From an uncultured Roseburia sp. (GTDB taxonomy: Bacteria; Bacillota; Clostridia; Lachnospirales; Lachnospiraceae): 26,387 nt of DNA. This document shows positions 5,257 to 14,020 of the stretch, one piece after another. The notes beneath the pieces are model-generated. The model was not told the DNA's origin and ran no database searches. It was given only the letters and a program-made list of their open reading frames with translations. Made by a program: the position numbers and the translations under genes. The stretch's first letter is position 1. Each line of letters starts with the position of its first letter. The stretch spans positions 1-26,387 of the forward strand of contig CAKRLC010000028.1 of assembly GCA_934358955.1 (NCBI GenBank), given 5' to 3'.

Positions 5257-6357
5257 TTATACATTGAATCTGAAAAGAATGACATCACCATCTTTGACTA
5301 CATATTCTTTTCCTTCCATTCCAACAATTCCTTTTTCTCTTGCTGCTGCAAGGCTTCCATTATCTAACAGATCCTGATAATTTACTACTTCTGCCTTGAT
5401 AAATCCGCGTTCAAAGTCTGTATGGATCTTTCCTGCTGCCTGCGGTGCTTTCGTACCTTTCTTAATTGTCCATGCACGGCACTCATCTTCTCCTGCTGTT
5501 AAGAAGCTGATCAGTCCAAGCAGACTATAGCTTGCAGCTACTAACTTATCCAGACCACTGGATGTTACTCCAAGATCATCCAGGTATTCTTTCTTCTCAT
5601 CCTCGTCTAACTCAGCAAGCTCCTGCTCGATCTGTGCACAAATTACAAATACCTCTGCACCTTCTTCTTTTGCCAGCTCTCTGACCTTTGCAACATGTGG
5701 ATTGGATGCACCATCATCTGCAAGATCATCTTCCGTAACATTTGCTGCATAAATCGTTGGTTTTGCAGTTAAAAGATTGTATCCTTTAAACCAGATCTCT
5801 GCATCTTCATCATCCGGAACTTCAAAAGATCTTGCCATCTTACCATCTTCAAGATGTGCTTTGATCGCTTCTACTAATTCAAGTTCCTTTGCAAGTGTCT
5901 TATCCATTCTTGCCTGTTTGGAAATCTTTGCAATTCTTCTGTCAAGGATCTCAATGTCAGAGAAGATCAGCTCTAAATTGATCGTCTCAATATCTCTTGC
6001 CGGATCGATTGAGCCGTCCACATGAATGATGTTGGTATCTTCAAAGCAACGTACTACATGTACGATTGCATCAACTTCACGGATATTTGCAAGGAACTGG
6101 TTGCCGAGTCCCTCTCCTTTGCTTGCTCCCTTTACAAGACCTGCAATATCAACAAATTCGATCGTTGCCGGTGTTACTTTCTTTGTATGATACAGTTCAC
6201 CAAGTTTTACGATTCTTTCATCCGGAACGGATACGATACCAACGTTTGGATCGATCGTTGCAAATGGATAGTTTGCAGATAATGCGCCTGCCTTTGTTAA
6301 GGAGTTGAATAATGTAGATTTTCCAACGTTTGGAAGTCCGACGATACCTAATTTCAT
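5257..6357 (-). CDS. ychF: YchF-family P-loop ATPase
   Basis: A 366-residue Obg-related protein of full family length. G1 is GLPNVGKS at 7-14, G3 is DIAGL at 70-74 followed by [13 protein letters not shown], and the G4 position reads N206-V-T-E209 instead of NKxD, the change that makes YchF prefer ATP over GTP. A coiled-coil insert covers about 130-175 and a C-terminal TGS domain about 280-366 ([29 protein letters not shown]). YchF binds ribosomes and is linked to stress responses and translation initiation. The ribosome binding site is weak (AGGT). A probable promoter lies at 6527-6555, giving a leader of about 160 bases. Confidence 0.97.
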   Translation of the reverse strand: MKLGIVGLPNVGKSTLFNSLTKAGALSANYPFATIDPNVGIVSVPDERIVKLGELYHTKKVTPATIEFVDIAGLVKGASKGEGLGNQFLANIREVDAIVHVVRCFEDTNIIHVDGSIDPARDIETINLELIFSDIEILDRRIAKISKQARMDKTLAKELELVEAIKAHLEDGKMARSFEVPDDEDAEIWFKGYNLLTAKPTIYAANVTEDDLADDGASNPHVAKVRELAKEEGAEVFVICAQIEQELAELDEDEKKEYLDDLGVTSSGLDKLVAASYSLLGLISFLTAGEDECRAWTIKKGTKAPQAAGKIHTDFERGFIKAEVVNYQDLLDNGSLAAAREKGIVGMEGKEYVVKDGDVILFRFNV

Positions 6358-6526
6358 AATGTATTTTACCTGTCCGAAAATGCCGCATTTTAAGACATTT
6401 TCACCTTTCTATATGTTAATATTACACAATGAGCTTGCAGCTCTTAAGACCTCTTTTATTTTATGCATTCTATTCCGTTTTTACAATTTCTGTCGTACAC
6501 GCATAAAAAGTCCGATACAGCCTATG

Positions 6527-6555
6527 ATTATACCATAAATCTTTCCATTTTGAAA
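6527..6555 (-). promoter_or_regulatory. probable ychF promoter with extended -10
   Basis: On the minus strand: TTTCAA (6550-6555), 17 bases, TATAAT (6527-6532) preceded by TGG (extended -10). The stretch 6358-6654 holds no supported gene. It contains this promoter, a small palindrome AAAATGCcGCATTTT in the ychF leader, and the promoter of the rightward acyltransferase gene. Confidence 0.5.
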
Positions 6556-6625
6556 CCACTAAAATTATATAATTATATCTTTACTCACCATTCGCAGTGC
6601 CTCCCTTTTTAATCACAGTTTTCCA

Positions 6626-6654
6626 TTGACTTTTTCCCGCTTTCTTTCTATACT
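6626..6654 (+). promoter_or_regulatory. promoter of the acyltransferase gene
   Basis: TTGACT (6626-6631), a 17-base spacer and TATACT (6649-6654), 48 bases before the chosen start codon. Confidence 0.65.
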
Positions 6655-6702
6655 TTGAACAGTCTATTAATATACGAAAACCCGAAAGGAATTGTTGTAC
6701 CA

Positions 6703-7731
6703 ATGAAAAGAATCCGCTATTTTGATCTGTTACGATGCATCTCTTTTTGCTTTATCATCTTTTATCATATGGTGATCCAGCTTCATCTTTCAGAAATATG
6801 CTCTTTGGAACGCATTACTCCCCTTTTTGCAAACAGTAATATGCATATCGCCACGCTCGGCGTCGCTGTGTTCTTTATGCTGTCAGGGGCAAGTCTTGTA
6901 TACACAACCAAAAATAATTTTGACCTGAAAAAATATTACAAAAAACGTTGTTTGAGGATTCTGATTCCTTTTTATCTTGCTTACCTCGTATGTTTTTTGG
7001 CAAAGCTTGTCATGAACCACTCCATTCAAGGTATTTTTCCGGACAAAGTTCCTGCATGGAGATTTCTTTTTACTCTTTTAGGCATGGACGGATGGATCAG
7101 TATGCACGGCATCGCAACCTTTTCCCTTGGTCCCGGTGAATGGTTTCTTGGCTGTCTGATCGTATTATATCTTGTTTTTCCATTTCTCCGCTTTCTTATG
7201 GAAAAGAATGCAACGCTCTTTTTTGCCAGTGCTACGTGCATTTATGTGCTTGTCATCTGCTTCTATCCATTTTCTGTAGATGCACATATGAATCTGCTCT
7301 TAAAAGGATATGAATTTATCATTGGAATGATGTTTGGATACTGCAGAACACAGTTTTCCCCAAAATTAAAATATGTGGCAATCCCGGTAACATTGTTCTT
7401 TTTCTTATCACCGGTTGCAGTTAATATCCATTATGCATTCAAGATCACGATCCTTGCAGTTGCTTTCTGGATCTCGCTCTCTTATTTAGAACCTTTCCTT
7501 CAGAAAAGAAAGCTTCGCATGATCCGCGTGGTCAGTGATTACTCTTACGAGGTGTTCTTAGTGCACCATGTGATCATTTATTTTCTGACTCCAAAAGCAG
7601 CTCCATATCTGCATAATACAGGCATGATACTCCTTCTCTTTGCAGTTGAAATTCTCTGCATGGCGGTGGCTGCATTTGTCCTGAAGTATCTCTCAGAAAA
7701 ATGTATACATCTGCTCTCAGCTATTTCATAA
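6703..7731 (+). CDS. membrane acyltransferase, acyltransferase_3 (OafA/YrhL) family
   Basis: A 342-residue integral membrane protein. The N-terminus RIRYFDLLRCISFCFIIFYH has the family's Arg-x(n)-D-x-L-R start and the His at the end of the first membrane helix. About ten hydrophobic segments follow, with the conserved LSGASLVY, KRCLRILIPFYLAYL and GPGEWFLGCLIVLYLVFP blocks. Family members transfer acetyl or succinyl groups to extracytoplasmic sugars or wall polymers; the substrate here is unknown. I start at ATG 6703 (GAAAGGA 12 bases upstream); the frame extends to a TTG at 6655, but that overlaps the promoter's -10 region. It is a single-gene unit, convergent with thiN and divergent from ychF. 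Confidence 0.88.
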   Translation: MKRIRYFDLLRCISFCFIIFYHMVIQLHLSEICSLERITPLFANSNMHIATLGVAVFFMLSGASLVYTTKNNFDLKKYYKKRCLRILIPFYLAYLVCFLAKLVMNHSIQGIFPDKVPAWRFLFTLLGMDGWISMHGIATFSLGPGEWFLGCLIVLYLVFPFLRFLMEKNATLFFASATCIYVLVICFYPFSVDAHMNLLLKGYEFIIGMMFGYCRTQFSPKLKYVAIPVTLFFFLSPVAVNIHYAFKITILAVAFWISLSYLEPFLQKRKLRMIRVVSDYSYEVFLVHHVIIYFLTPKAAPYLHNTGMILLLFAVEILCMAVAAFVLKYLSEKCIHLLSAIS

Positions 7732-7743
7732 ACCCGCAATATT

Positions 7744-7767
7744 TCTTTTGTGCAATGAAGCTGAGAC
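7744..7767 (+). repeat. degenerate copy of part of the foldback element at 21603-21822
   Basis: Matches 21666-21689 at 21 of 24 positions (TCTTTTGTGCAATG, then AG and AGAC shared). A small imperfect hairpin (7771-7791) and a second TTTTTGTGCAAA follow within 60 bases, as expected of a decayed member. It lies in the gap between the acyltransferase gene and the thiN terminator. Confidence 0.4.
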
Positions 7768-7846
7768 CTATCAGCATGTTTTACACGCTGAAATTTGCAG
7801 CAGTTTTTGTGCAAACCGGCAATTCGATATATGATCTGCAAGATAG

Positions 7847-7878
7847 AAAAAATCGAGGAACCTTTTAGTCCCTCGATT
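7847..7878 (-). terminator. terminator of the murE-thiN operon
   Basis: On the minus strand AATCGAGG pairs with CCTCGATT (7871-7878 with 7851-7858) and runs into a T tract. The stem begins in the last thiN codons and the stop codon sits in the loop. Confidence 0.8.
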
Positions 7879-8530
7879 CGATCACGATCAGAATCCCATC
7901 CTCAAATGAGATCTCTGCCACAGGTTCTGTGATCTCGTTGCTTACACCGAGAGAACAGAACCCTTTTAATATGTATTTGTCAAGCGGATACTTAAAGCCT
8001 GTCAAAGTAAGTCCCTTCACTTCGCTTGTATAAGGAATCAGTGAAACATAATTTCCAAACTGCGTTTCCTTTTCCAGCGTAATGCCTGACGCTATCATCC
8101 GGATCCGGTTATTTACATCCAGCATCTCAATCTCGATCCTGTTCTGCAAACCAATCCCAAGAAGCTCAATATTGCCAAGCACATGGTCTATTCTTGTCCC
8201 GGTTGCTCCCAAAAGCGTGATTTTTTCTGCTCCAAGAGAGATTGCTTTCCGGATCGCAGATTCTGTATCTGTGTCATCTTTCACCGGATTTAACTTCACC
8301 CAGGATATGTCCTGTCGTGTTTTGAAATAATCCAATGCTTCTCCGGATGCCGAATCAAAGTCTCCAATGATCCAGTCTGGTTTTAACCCACTCCGGTAGA
8401 AAAAATTCATTCCGGAATCTGCTGCAATACAAAAATCTGGCTTTTTCTCTTCTATCACTTTTTTCGCAAACAGATCATCGATCTGTCCGCCTACAACGAT
8501 CACACAATCTTTCATTTTAACCTTACTCAT
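7865..8530 (-). CDS. thiN: thiamine diphosphokinase
   Basis: A 221-residue enzyme, normal length, that transfers pyrophosphate from ATP to thiamine to give thiamine diphosphate. Visible family features are CIAADSGMNFFYRSGLKPDWIIGDFDS near residues 34-60, VKLNPVKDDTDTESAI (the KDxTD motif), LLGATGTRIDHVLGNI with the GxRxDH signature, and the C-terminal beta-sandwich with SLGVSNEI. It is the last gene of the long leftward operon, overlapping the end of rpe by 8 bases (ATGAGTAA), and its stop lies within the terminator hairpin. ThiN after rsgA and rpe is the standard Firmicutes order. Confidence 0.96.
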   Translation of the reverse strand: MSKVKMKDCVIVVGGQIDDLFAKKVIEEKKPDFCIAADSGMNFFYRSGLKPDWIIGDFDSASGEALDYFKTRQDISWVKLNPVKDDTDTESAIRKAISLGAEKITLLGATGTRIDHVLGNIELLGIGLQNRIEIEMLDVNNRIRMIASGITLEKETQFGNYVSLIPYTSEVKGLTLTGFKYPLDKYILKGFCSLGVSNEITEPVAEISFEDGILIVIESRD

Positions 8531-9176
8531 TTAAAATATCCAAAAAACGCTCTACATTTTCTGTAACATCGCCTTTAAATACAGCACTGCCTGCCACAAT
8601 AATATTTGCACCGGCATCCATGATCTCTGCTACATTTTCATGGTTGATGCCACCATCAACTTCGATATCTGTCTTAAGACCGGCTGCATCGATCATTTTC
8701 TTCAATGCGCGTACTTTTTCCGTTGTATATGGAATGAATTTCTGTCCCCCAAAGCCAGGATTTACTGTCATGATCAGTACCATATCTACCTTCGGCAGAA
8801 TCCACTCTATCTCCGATAATGGCGTGGACGGATTTAAAGCGACCCCCGCTAACAGTCCTTTTTCTTTGATGGCTTCGATCGTACGGTCAAGATGTTTGCA
8901 TGCTTCTGCATGTACTGTGATCAGATCTGCTCCTGCTTCCGCAAATTCATGAATATAGCGTACCGGCTCTTCGATCATCAGATGCACATCAAAAATACGC
9001 TCTGTACATCCTCGGATACTTTTCATGACCGGCATTCCAAAAGAAATACTTGGAACAAACATACCGTCCATAACATCGATATGTACATACTGTGCTCCTG
9101 CTTCGTCAAGCTCCCTGATCTGTTCTCCAAGTCTTGCAAAATCTGCTGATAAAATGGATGGCGATAAACAATTCAT
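8523..9176 (-). CDS. rpe: ribulose-phosphate 3-epimerase
   Basis: A 217-residue TIM-barrel enzyme interconverting ribulose 5-phosphate and xylulose 5-phosphate in the pentose phosphate pathway. Landmarks are the N-terminal SPSILSADFARL, YVHIDVMDGMFVPSISFG with the metal-binding His and Asp, VHLMIEEP, LNPSTP, the phosphate-binding MTVNPGFGGQKF, and EVDGGINHEN with the second catalytic Asp, then AGSAVF. All active-site residues are present. GGAGG lies 11 bases upstream. The gene is 26 bases after rsgA and overlaps thiN. Confidence 0.97.
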   Translation of the reverse strand: MNCLSPSILSADFARLGEQIRELDEAGAQYVHIDVMDGMFVPSISFGMPVMKSIRGCTERIFDVHLMIEEPVRYIHEFAEAGADLITVHAEACKHLDRTIEAIKEKGLLAGVALNPSTPLSEIEWILPKVDMVLIMTVNPGFGGQKFIPYTTEKVRALKKMIDAAGLKTDIEVDGGINHENVAEIMDAGANIIVAGSAVFKGDVTENVERFLDILNE

Positions 9177-9202
9177 CGTTTTCGATTCCTCCGTATTTGT
9201 AT

Positions 9203-10081
9203 TTAGTATTTTTTTGCATCTTTCAGCTCTGCATACAGTAATTTATAATTTTCATACCGCAGCTCACTGATTTTACCTTCTCCAAGTGCCTCTTTGACAC
9301 CACAATCCGGCTCACTGATATGACTGCAGCCTTTGAAACGGCAATACGGCTCATATTCTCTGAATTCCGGATAAAAATCCTGTAAATCTTCTTTTTCAAA
9401 TCCTGGAATATATAACGTACTAAAGCCCGGTGTATCCATGATGTACGTATCTTCTTCGATTGGGATGATCTCTGAATGTCTTGTCGTATGCTTTCCACGT
9501 TCGATTTTTCTGCTGATGCTTCCAGTCTCCATCTGTACATGTGGCTGCAGGCGGTTCACAAGGGAAGATTTTCCAACTCCGGATGGTCCTGCAACCGCAG
9601 TTGTCTTTCCGCGAAGCAATTCCTTTAGTTCTTCCAGTCCCTGCTCTTTTTCTGCACTCGTATACAATACAGAATAACCGCAGGCTTTGTAGATCCCAGC
9701 AAATTCTTCCAGTTCTTCATCCTCTAACAGATCTTTTTTATTAAAGCAGATTGTCACCGGAACCTTCTGATACTGCATCATGATCAGAAAACGATCCAGC
9801 AGATTAAAATTCGGCTGCGGCTTTGCAGCTGCAAAAATGATCAGTGCCAGATCAATATTGGCTACTGCCGGGCGGATCAGTTCATTTTTTCGCGGCAATA
9901 TCTTATCAATATTGCCCTTTTTCTGTGCTTCATCCACCACAGATATTTCCACATCATCACCGACTAAAGGCTTTATTTTCTGATTGCGGAAAGCACCTTT
10001 TGCTTTACATTCGTAAATTCCGGATTCTGCTGTATGCACATAGTAGAATCCGGAAATTCCTTTTACTATCTTACCCTGCAT
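9203..10081 (-). CDS. rsgA: ribosome small-subunit GTPase A
   Basis: A 292-residue circularly permuted GTPase that acts late in 30S subunit assembly. An OB fold occupies about 1-65. The G motifs appear in permuted order: G4 NKKD at 114-117, G5 TSA at 141-143, P-loop GPSGVGKSS at 165-173, the switch region HTTRHSEI at 198-205, and G3 DTPG at 216-219. The zinc-binding tail uses C247, C252, H254 and C260 (CRFKGCSHISEPDC). It follows the kinase gene by 8 bases. In Bacillus the homologue CpgA is a substrate of PrkC, so co-transcription with the kinase makes biological sense. Confidence 0.97.
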   Translation of the reverse strand: MQGKIVKGISGFYYVHTAESGIYECKAKGAFRNQKIKPLVGDDVEISVVDEAQKKGNIDKILPRKNELIRPAVANIDLALIIFAAAKPQPNFNLLDRFLIMMQYQKVPVTICFNKKDLLEDEELEEFAGIYKACGYSVLYTSAEKEQGLEELKELLRGKTTAVAGPSGVGKSSLVNRLQPHVQMETGSISRKIERGKHTTRHSEIIPIEEDTYIMDTPGFSTLYIPGFEKEDLQDFYPEFREYEPYCRFKGCSHISEPDCGVKEALGEGKISELRYENYKLLYAELKDAKKY

Positions 10082-10089
10082 GTTGCTTC

Positions 10090-12201
10090 TTATTCCTCTT
10101 TGAATGTGAGCGGTGATACGATCTGTGGATTACCGATCACATTACCGGCTCCATCTAACCATTCAATCTTTAAGGAACCGCTTGGAACGGTCAGTCCTGA
10201 TTTGGAAATGCTTAACCCATCTGTTCCAAACAGGGAAATAGACTGATTTGTCCACTGCTCTAAAATATTTCCTGTTCCGCCCTCTCCATCATACAGATAG
10301 ATATCTGCAGATGCTACAGAATCATTATTTGGAAGCTTGATCGTCAGTCCCATCTTATATGTCTTCGTTGTCTGCTCCTGCTGTTCTGCTCCCTGGCTGA
10401 TCACAAAATCGACAGCTGTTCCTGAATTCACCTGTGTATCTGCTGAAGGATTCTGTGAAATAACCTGCCCTTCCGGTACGGAATCACTGCGGGCGCTGCT
10501 TACATTTCCAACCTGAAGTCCTGCACCTGTGATTGCAGCTCTTGCAGCATCTTCATACTGTCCTGTAACCTTTGGGACTCCAACAGTGGAACTGTCTGAA
10601 CCCTGCTCACTTCCTCTGCTGATCACGATTTTTACATTATCACCCTTTTTACCAAGAGCTCCGCTGGCAGGATTCTGCTGAATGACTTTTCCCTGTTCAA
10701 CGGTGTCATCATACGCATAATCTTTTACCGGAACAAATCCTGCGTTGCTCAATGTATTATAAGCAGTTGACTCATCCATTCCAGTTACAGATGGAATTGC
10801 TGTCTCGCCCTTTCCACTGCTGATCGTTACTTCAATCGTGGTATGTTCTTCTACTTTATTGCCGGTATCCGGTGTCTGACTGATGATCTGACCTGCATCA
10901 TAGCTGTCGGATGCACCTGTTCCAACATTTTTGATACCAAGACCAAGGGCATTTAAAGCTGCCTGTGCTTCTTCATAAGTAGATCCCTTCAGATTCGGAA
11001 CTTCTATTCCGGAGGCAGTATCTGCATCCTGGGAAATTTCTGTGTTATTTTTCTTTGATGAACCTCCAAACTTCATGTCACCAAAAAAGCTGAACAGAAT
11101 AAAAATGATAAGGGCAACAATGATACATCCTGCCACAATTCCCATGATCATGATTGCTTTATCCATTTTCGGATTGATCTCATCATCATCGTCTTCATAA
11201 TCATCGCCATCGTAGGCTTCTTCCTCATCATACTCTGCTTTTTTCCGGTTCGAATGTACCGGCACATCCTCTTCGCTCAGGTAGATGTTACTGGTTTCCT
11301 GTTTGATCTTATTAATCTCATCCTCGTTGATCACACGGGTTTTTTCCTGGGAAACCGGTGCGATCACAACAAAATCTTCATCCGGACTGATCAACGCTTT
11401 TCGCAGATCTGCTAATAAAGCTGTCATAGATTCGTATCTGCGGTCAGGATTCTTCTGTGTACATTTTAAAATAATCTTTTCCATGCTGATCGGCAGATTC
11501 GGTGCATAAGCACTTGGCGGCACGATCTCTTCCTGTAAATGCTGGATCGCAACAGCGACTGTTGTATCTCCATCAAATGGTACTCTTCCTGTCACCATTT
11601 CATACATAACGATACCAAGGGAATAGATATCACTCTTGCCATCTACAAAACCATTTCTTGCCTGTTCCGGAGATGCATAATGGACAGAACCCATTACATC
11701 CGCACTGATCGTATTAGAGCTTGCTGCCCGTGCGATTCCAAAATCAGTAACTTTTACTTTTCCTTCTGTTGAAATAATAATGTTCTGCGGTTTAATATCC
11801 CTGTGAATGATTCCTTTGTTATGTGCAGCTTCTATACCTCGTCCTACCTGAATCGCAATGCTGATGGATTCTTTGAATGTCAGCTGTCCCTTTTTTTCAA
11901 TATAAGTCTTTAAGGTAATTCCTTCCACATATTCCATTACAATGTAGTGCATGCCATTTTCGCTTCCTACATCGTAAATATTTACAATATTCGGATGCTC
12001 CAGCCCTGCTGCAGACTGAGCCTCTGTGCGGAACTTTGTCACAAAATTAACATCTTCGGAAAATTCCGGTTTTAATACTTTAATTGCAACAAAACGACCA
12101 AGCGTATGATCCTTTGCCTTATATACATCTGACATTCCGCCAGTGCCGATTTTGTTTACGATCTCGTAACGATCACCAACAAACATACCTTCCGTTAACA
12201 T
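10090..12201 (-). CDS. prkC: PASTA-domain Ser/Thr protein kinase
   Basis: A 703-residue single-pass membrane kinase. The cytoplasmic Hanks-type domain covers about 12-270: Gly loop IGTGGMSDVY, Lys41, HRDIKPQN with catalytic D135, and DFG at 153-155. A juxtamembrane stretch ends in a very acidic run (EEEAYDGDDYEDDDDE, 326-341). One membrane helix spans about 350-372. Outside are three PASTA repeats (about 399-463, 467-529 and 539-604), which bind peptidoglycan fragments, then an extra domain of about 90 residues (612-703) rich in beta strands. The family senses the cell wall and controls growth, division and spore germination. The start overlaps the phosphatase stop by 7 bases; GAGGTG precedes it. 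Confidence 0.97.
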   Translation of the reverse strand: MLTEGMFVGDRYEIVNKIGTGGMSDVYKAKDHTLGRFVAIKVLKPEFSEDVNFVTKFRTEAQSAAGLEHPNIVNIYDVGSENGMHYIVMEYVEGITLKTYIEKKGQLTFKESISIAIQVGRGIEAAHNKGIIHRDIKPQNIIISTEGKVKVTDFGIARAASSNTISADVMGSVHYASPEQARNGFVDGKSDIYSLGIVMYEMVTGRVPFDGDTTVAVAIQHLQEEIVPPSAYAPNLPISMEKIILKCTQKNPDRRYESMTALLADLRKALISPDEDFVVIAPVSQEKTRVINEDEINKIKQETSNIYLSEEDVPVHSNRKKAEYDEEEAYDGDDYEDDDDEINPKMDKAIMIMGIVAGCIIVALIIFILFSFFGDMKFGGSSKKNNTEISQDADTASGIEVPNLKGSTYEEAQAALNALGLGIKNVGTGASDSYDAGQIISQTPDTGNKVEEHTTIEVTISSGKGETAIPSVTGMDESTAYNTLSNAGFVPVKDYAYDDTVEQGKVIQQNPASGALGKKGDNVKIVISRGSEQGSDSSTVGVPKVTGQYEDAARAAITGAGLQVGNVSSARSDSVPEGQVISQNPSADTQVNSGTAVDFVISQGAEQQEQTTKTYKMGLTIKLPNNDSVASADIYLYDGEGGTGNILEQWTNQSISLFGTDGLSISKSGLTVPSGSLKIEWLDGAGNVIGNPQIVSPLTFKEE

Positions 12202-12941
12202 TCTTTCACCTCTTCAGAAAATGGTTCTACTAATACAACCGTAATATTATCTTTCCCGCCATGTTCATTGGCAGTCTCTATTAATCTTTCTGCTTTCTCT
12301 TTCACATTATTCTTTTCTGCTATGATCGCTCTGATCTCTTCATCATCGACCATGTTCGTCAATCCATCAGAACACATTAGCACCGTATCTCCCGGCTTTA
12401 ACTCCACTTCAAAAAAATCAACAATCAGGTCCGTGGTAACTCCAATTGCCCGTGTAATGATATTCTTATCCGGATGGTCTTTCGCTTCTGCTTTATTCAT
12501 CTCGCCTAAGCGTACCATTTCTTCTACCAGGGAATGATCCCTTGTAATCTGCCGGATGGCTTCGTGATCTGTGACATATAAACGGCTGTCACCAACATTG
12601 GCAACATGAAGGTGCGTCCCAATGATCGTAGCCGCAACAACCGTTGTTCCCATACCGCTTTTTGCACTGTCTTCTTTTGCTTCCCGGATCAAAAGCCGGT
12701 TGGCCGTAACTAAGGCGTCCCGAATCGCAGCAACCGGTTTCGTCTGCTGTGATGCTGACAGTTCTTCCACGATCTTCTCTACCGTAAAACGGGATGCATA
12801 TTCTCCTGCTTTATGTCCTCCCATTCCATCTGCTACCAGAAACAGATTCGGCAGCTGTCCTACTGCTGTTTCAGAAGCAAATACATAGTCCTGGTTCATC
12901 TCACGTCGCCTTCCAATATGTGTTATGGAAAACGTCTCCAT
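12195..12941 (-). CDS. stp: PP2C-family Ser/Thr phosphatase (Stp/PrpC)
   Basis: A 248-residue PPM phosphatase of normal length that reverses phosphorylation by the adjacent kinase. Metal-binding and catalytic motifs are intact: the NQDYVF start with D18, VADGMGGHKAGE with D38, GMGTTVVAA, ANVGDSRLYV, MCSDGLTNMVDD, and GGKDNITVV near the C-terminus. It begins directly after the rlmN stop with no gap and overlaps the kinase start, so kinase and phosphatase are translationally coupled, the standard arrangement in Firmicutes. Confidence 0.96.
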   Translation of the reverse strand: METFSITHIGRRREMNQDYVFASETAVGQLPNLFLVADGMGGHKAGEYASRFTVEKIVEELSASQQTKPVAAIRDALVTANRLLIREAKEDSAKSGMGTTVVAATIIGTHLHVANVGDSRLYVTDHEAIRQITRDHSLVEEMVRLGEMNKAEAKDHPDKNIITRAIGVTTDLIVDFFEVELKPGDTVLMCSDGLTNMVDDEEIRAIIAEKNNVKEKAERLIETANEHGGKDNITVVLVEPFSEEVKEC

Positions 12942-14012
12942 CTATGATTCCTGCCTTTCTGTTATGTTCTTTTCCCCCATATATCTTTTTCTCAACTGTC
13001 CGCAGGCACCATCAATGTCCCTGCCCATCTCTCTTCTTATGGTAACATTTATACCATTTTTTTCAAGTTTATTTTTAAATTCAGCAGTCACCTGCGCCGT
13101 TGGCTGAACATAATCCCTCTCTTTGATCGGATTGACCGGGATCAGATTAATATGACAGTTTATGCCCTTAACAAGTCTGCACAGATTTCTTACATCCTCC
13201 TCTGTGTCGTTCACACCACCTACCAGGCTGTATTCAAAAGTGATTCTTCTTCCTGTCTGCTCAAAATAGTATTTGCAGGCATCGATCACTTCATGTATCT
13301 CATATTTATTTGCAATGGGCATCAGTTCTTTTCTCTTTTCCTGTGTGGAAGCGTGTAAAGACAATGCCAGTGTGATCTGAAGCTTTTTATCTGCTAATTC
13401 CTTCACCCGTGGAACGATCCCGCAGGTCGAAACAGTCAGATTCCTCTGACTGATATTCATCCCGTTTGCATCTGTAAGAAGTTCTATAAACTTAAGCAGA
13501 TTATCAAAATTATCCATCGGTTCACCGGTTCCCATCACAACAACATTCGACACGCGTTCTCCTGTGTCCCTGCTGATATGGTAAATCTGGTCCAGCATTT
13601 CAGATGCTGTCAGTCCTCGCACCAGGCCATCCAGCGTAGAAGCACAAAATCTGCATCCCATCCTGCATCCGACCTGCGAAGAGATGCATACCGAATTGCC
13701 ATGTTTATAGCGCATTAAAACACTTTCGATCACATTACCGTCCGACAGGCGGAATAAATATTTTCTCGTTCCGTCTATCTGAGAGATCTGAACTGCTTCC
13801 TGCTCCAGATTCACAAGAGAACAGTTTTCTTTTAATTTTTCAATGAGTCCTTTGGAAATATTTGTCATTTCTTCAAAAGAAGAAACCTGTTTTACATGCA
13901 TCCACTGGTAAATCTGCTTTGCACGAAATCCTTTTTCTCCAAGCTGCTCCATATATTCTGTCAGTTCTTTCAGATTCAGCGATTTGATATCTGTTTTTTC
14001 AGTCTGAGCCAT
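12942..14012 (-). CDS. rlmN: 23S rRNA A2503 / tRNA A37 C2-methyltransferase
   Basis: A 356-residue radical SAM enzyme. The cluster motif is C116-x3-C120-x2-C123 in GCRMGCRFCAST; VVVMGTGEPMDNFDNL is the SAM-binding GEP region, and SLHAS and LIPVNPI are typical of the RlmN/Cfr family. The C-terminal DGACGQLRKRY carries the second catalytic Cys of the Cys-methyl mechanism. It methylates C2 of A2503 in 23S rRNA and, in many bacteria, A37 of some tRNAs. Without a genome check, the neighbouring housekeeping genes favour RlmN over the resistance enzyme Cfr. Confidence 0.96.
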   Translation of the reverse strand: MAQTEKTDIKSLNLKELTEYMEQLGEKGFRAKQIYQWMHVKQVSSFEEMTNISKGLIEKLKENCSLVNLEQEAVQISQIDGTRKYLFRLSDGNVIESVLMRYKHGNSVCISSQVGCRMGCRFCASTLDGLVRGLTASEMLDQIYHISRDTGERVSNVVVMGTGEPMDNFDNLLKFIELLTDANGMNISQRNLTVSTCGIVPRVKELADKKLQITLALSLHASTQEKRKELMPIANKYEIHEVIDACKYYFEQTGRRITFEYSLVGGVNDTEEDVRNLCRLVKGINCHINLIPVNPIKERDYVQPTAQVTAEFKNKLEKNGINVTIRREMGRDIDGACGQLRKRYMGEKNITERQES

Positions 14013-14020
14013 AATTCCTC

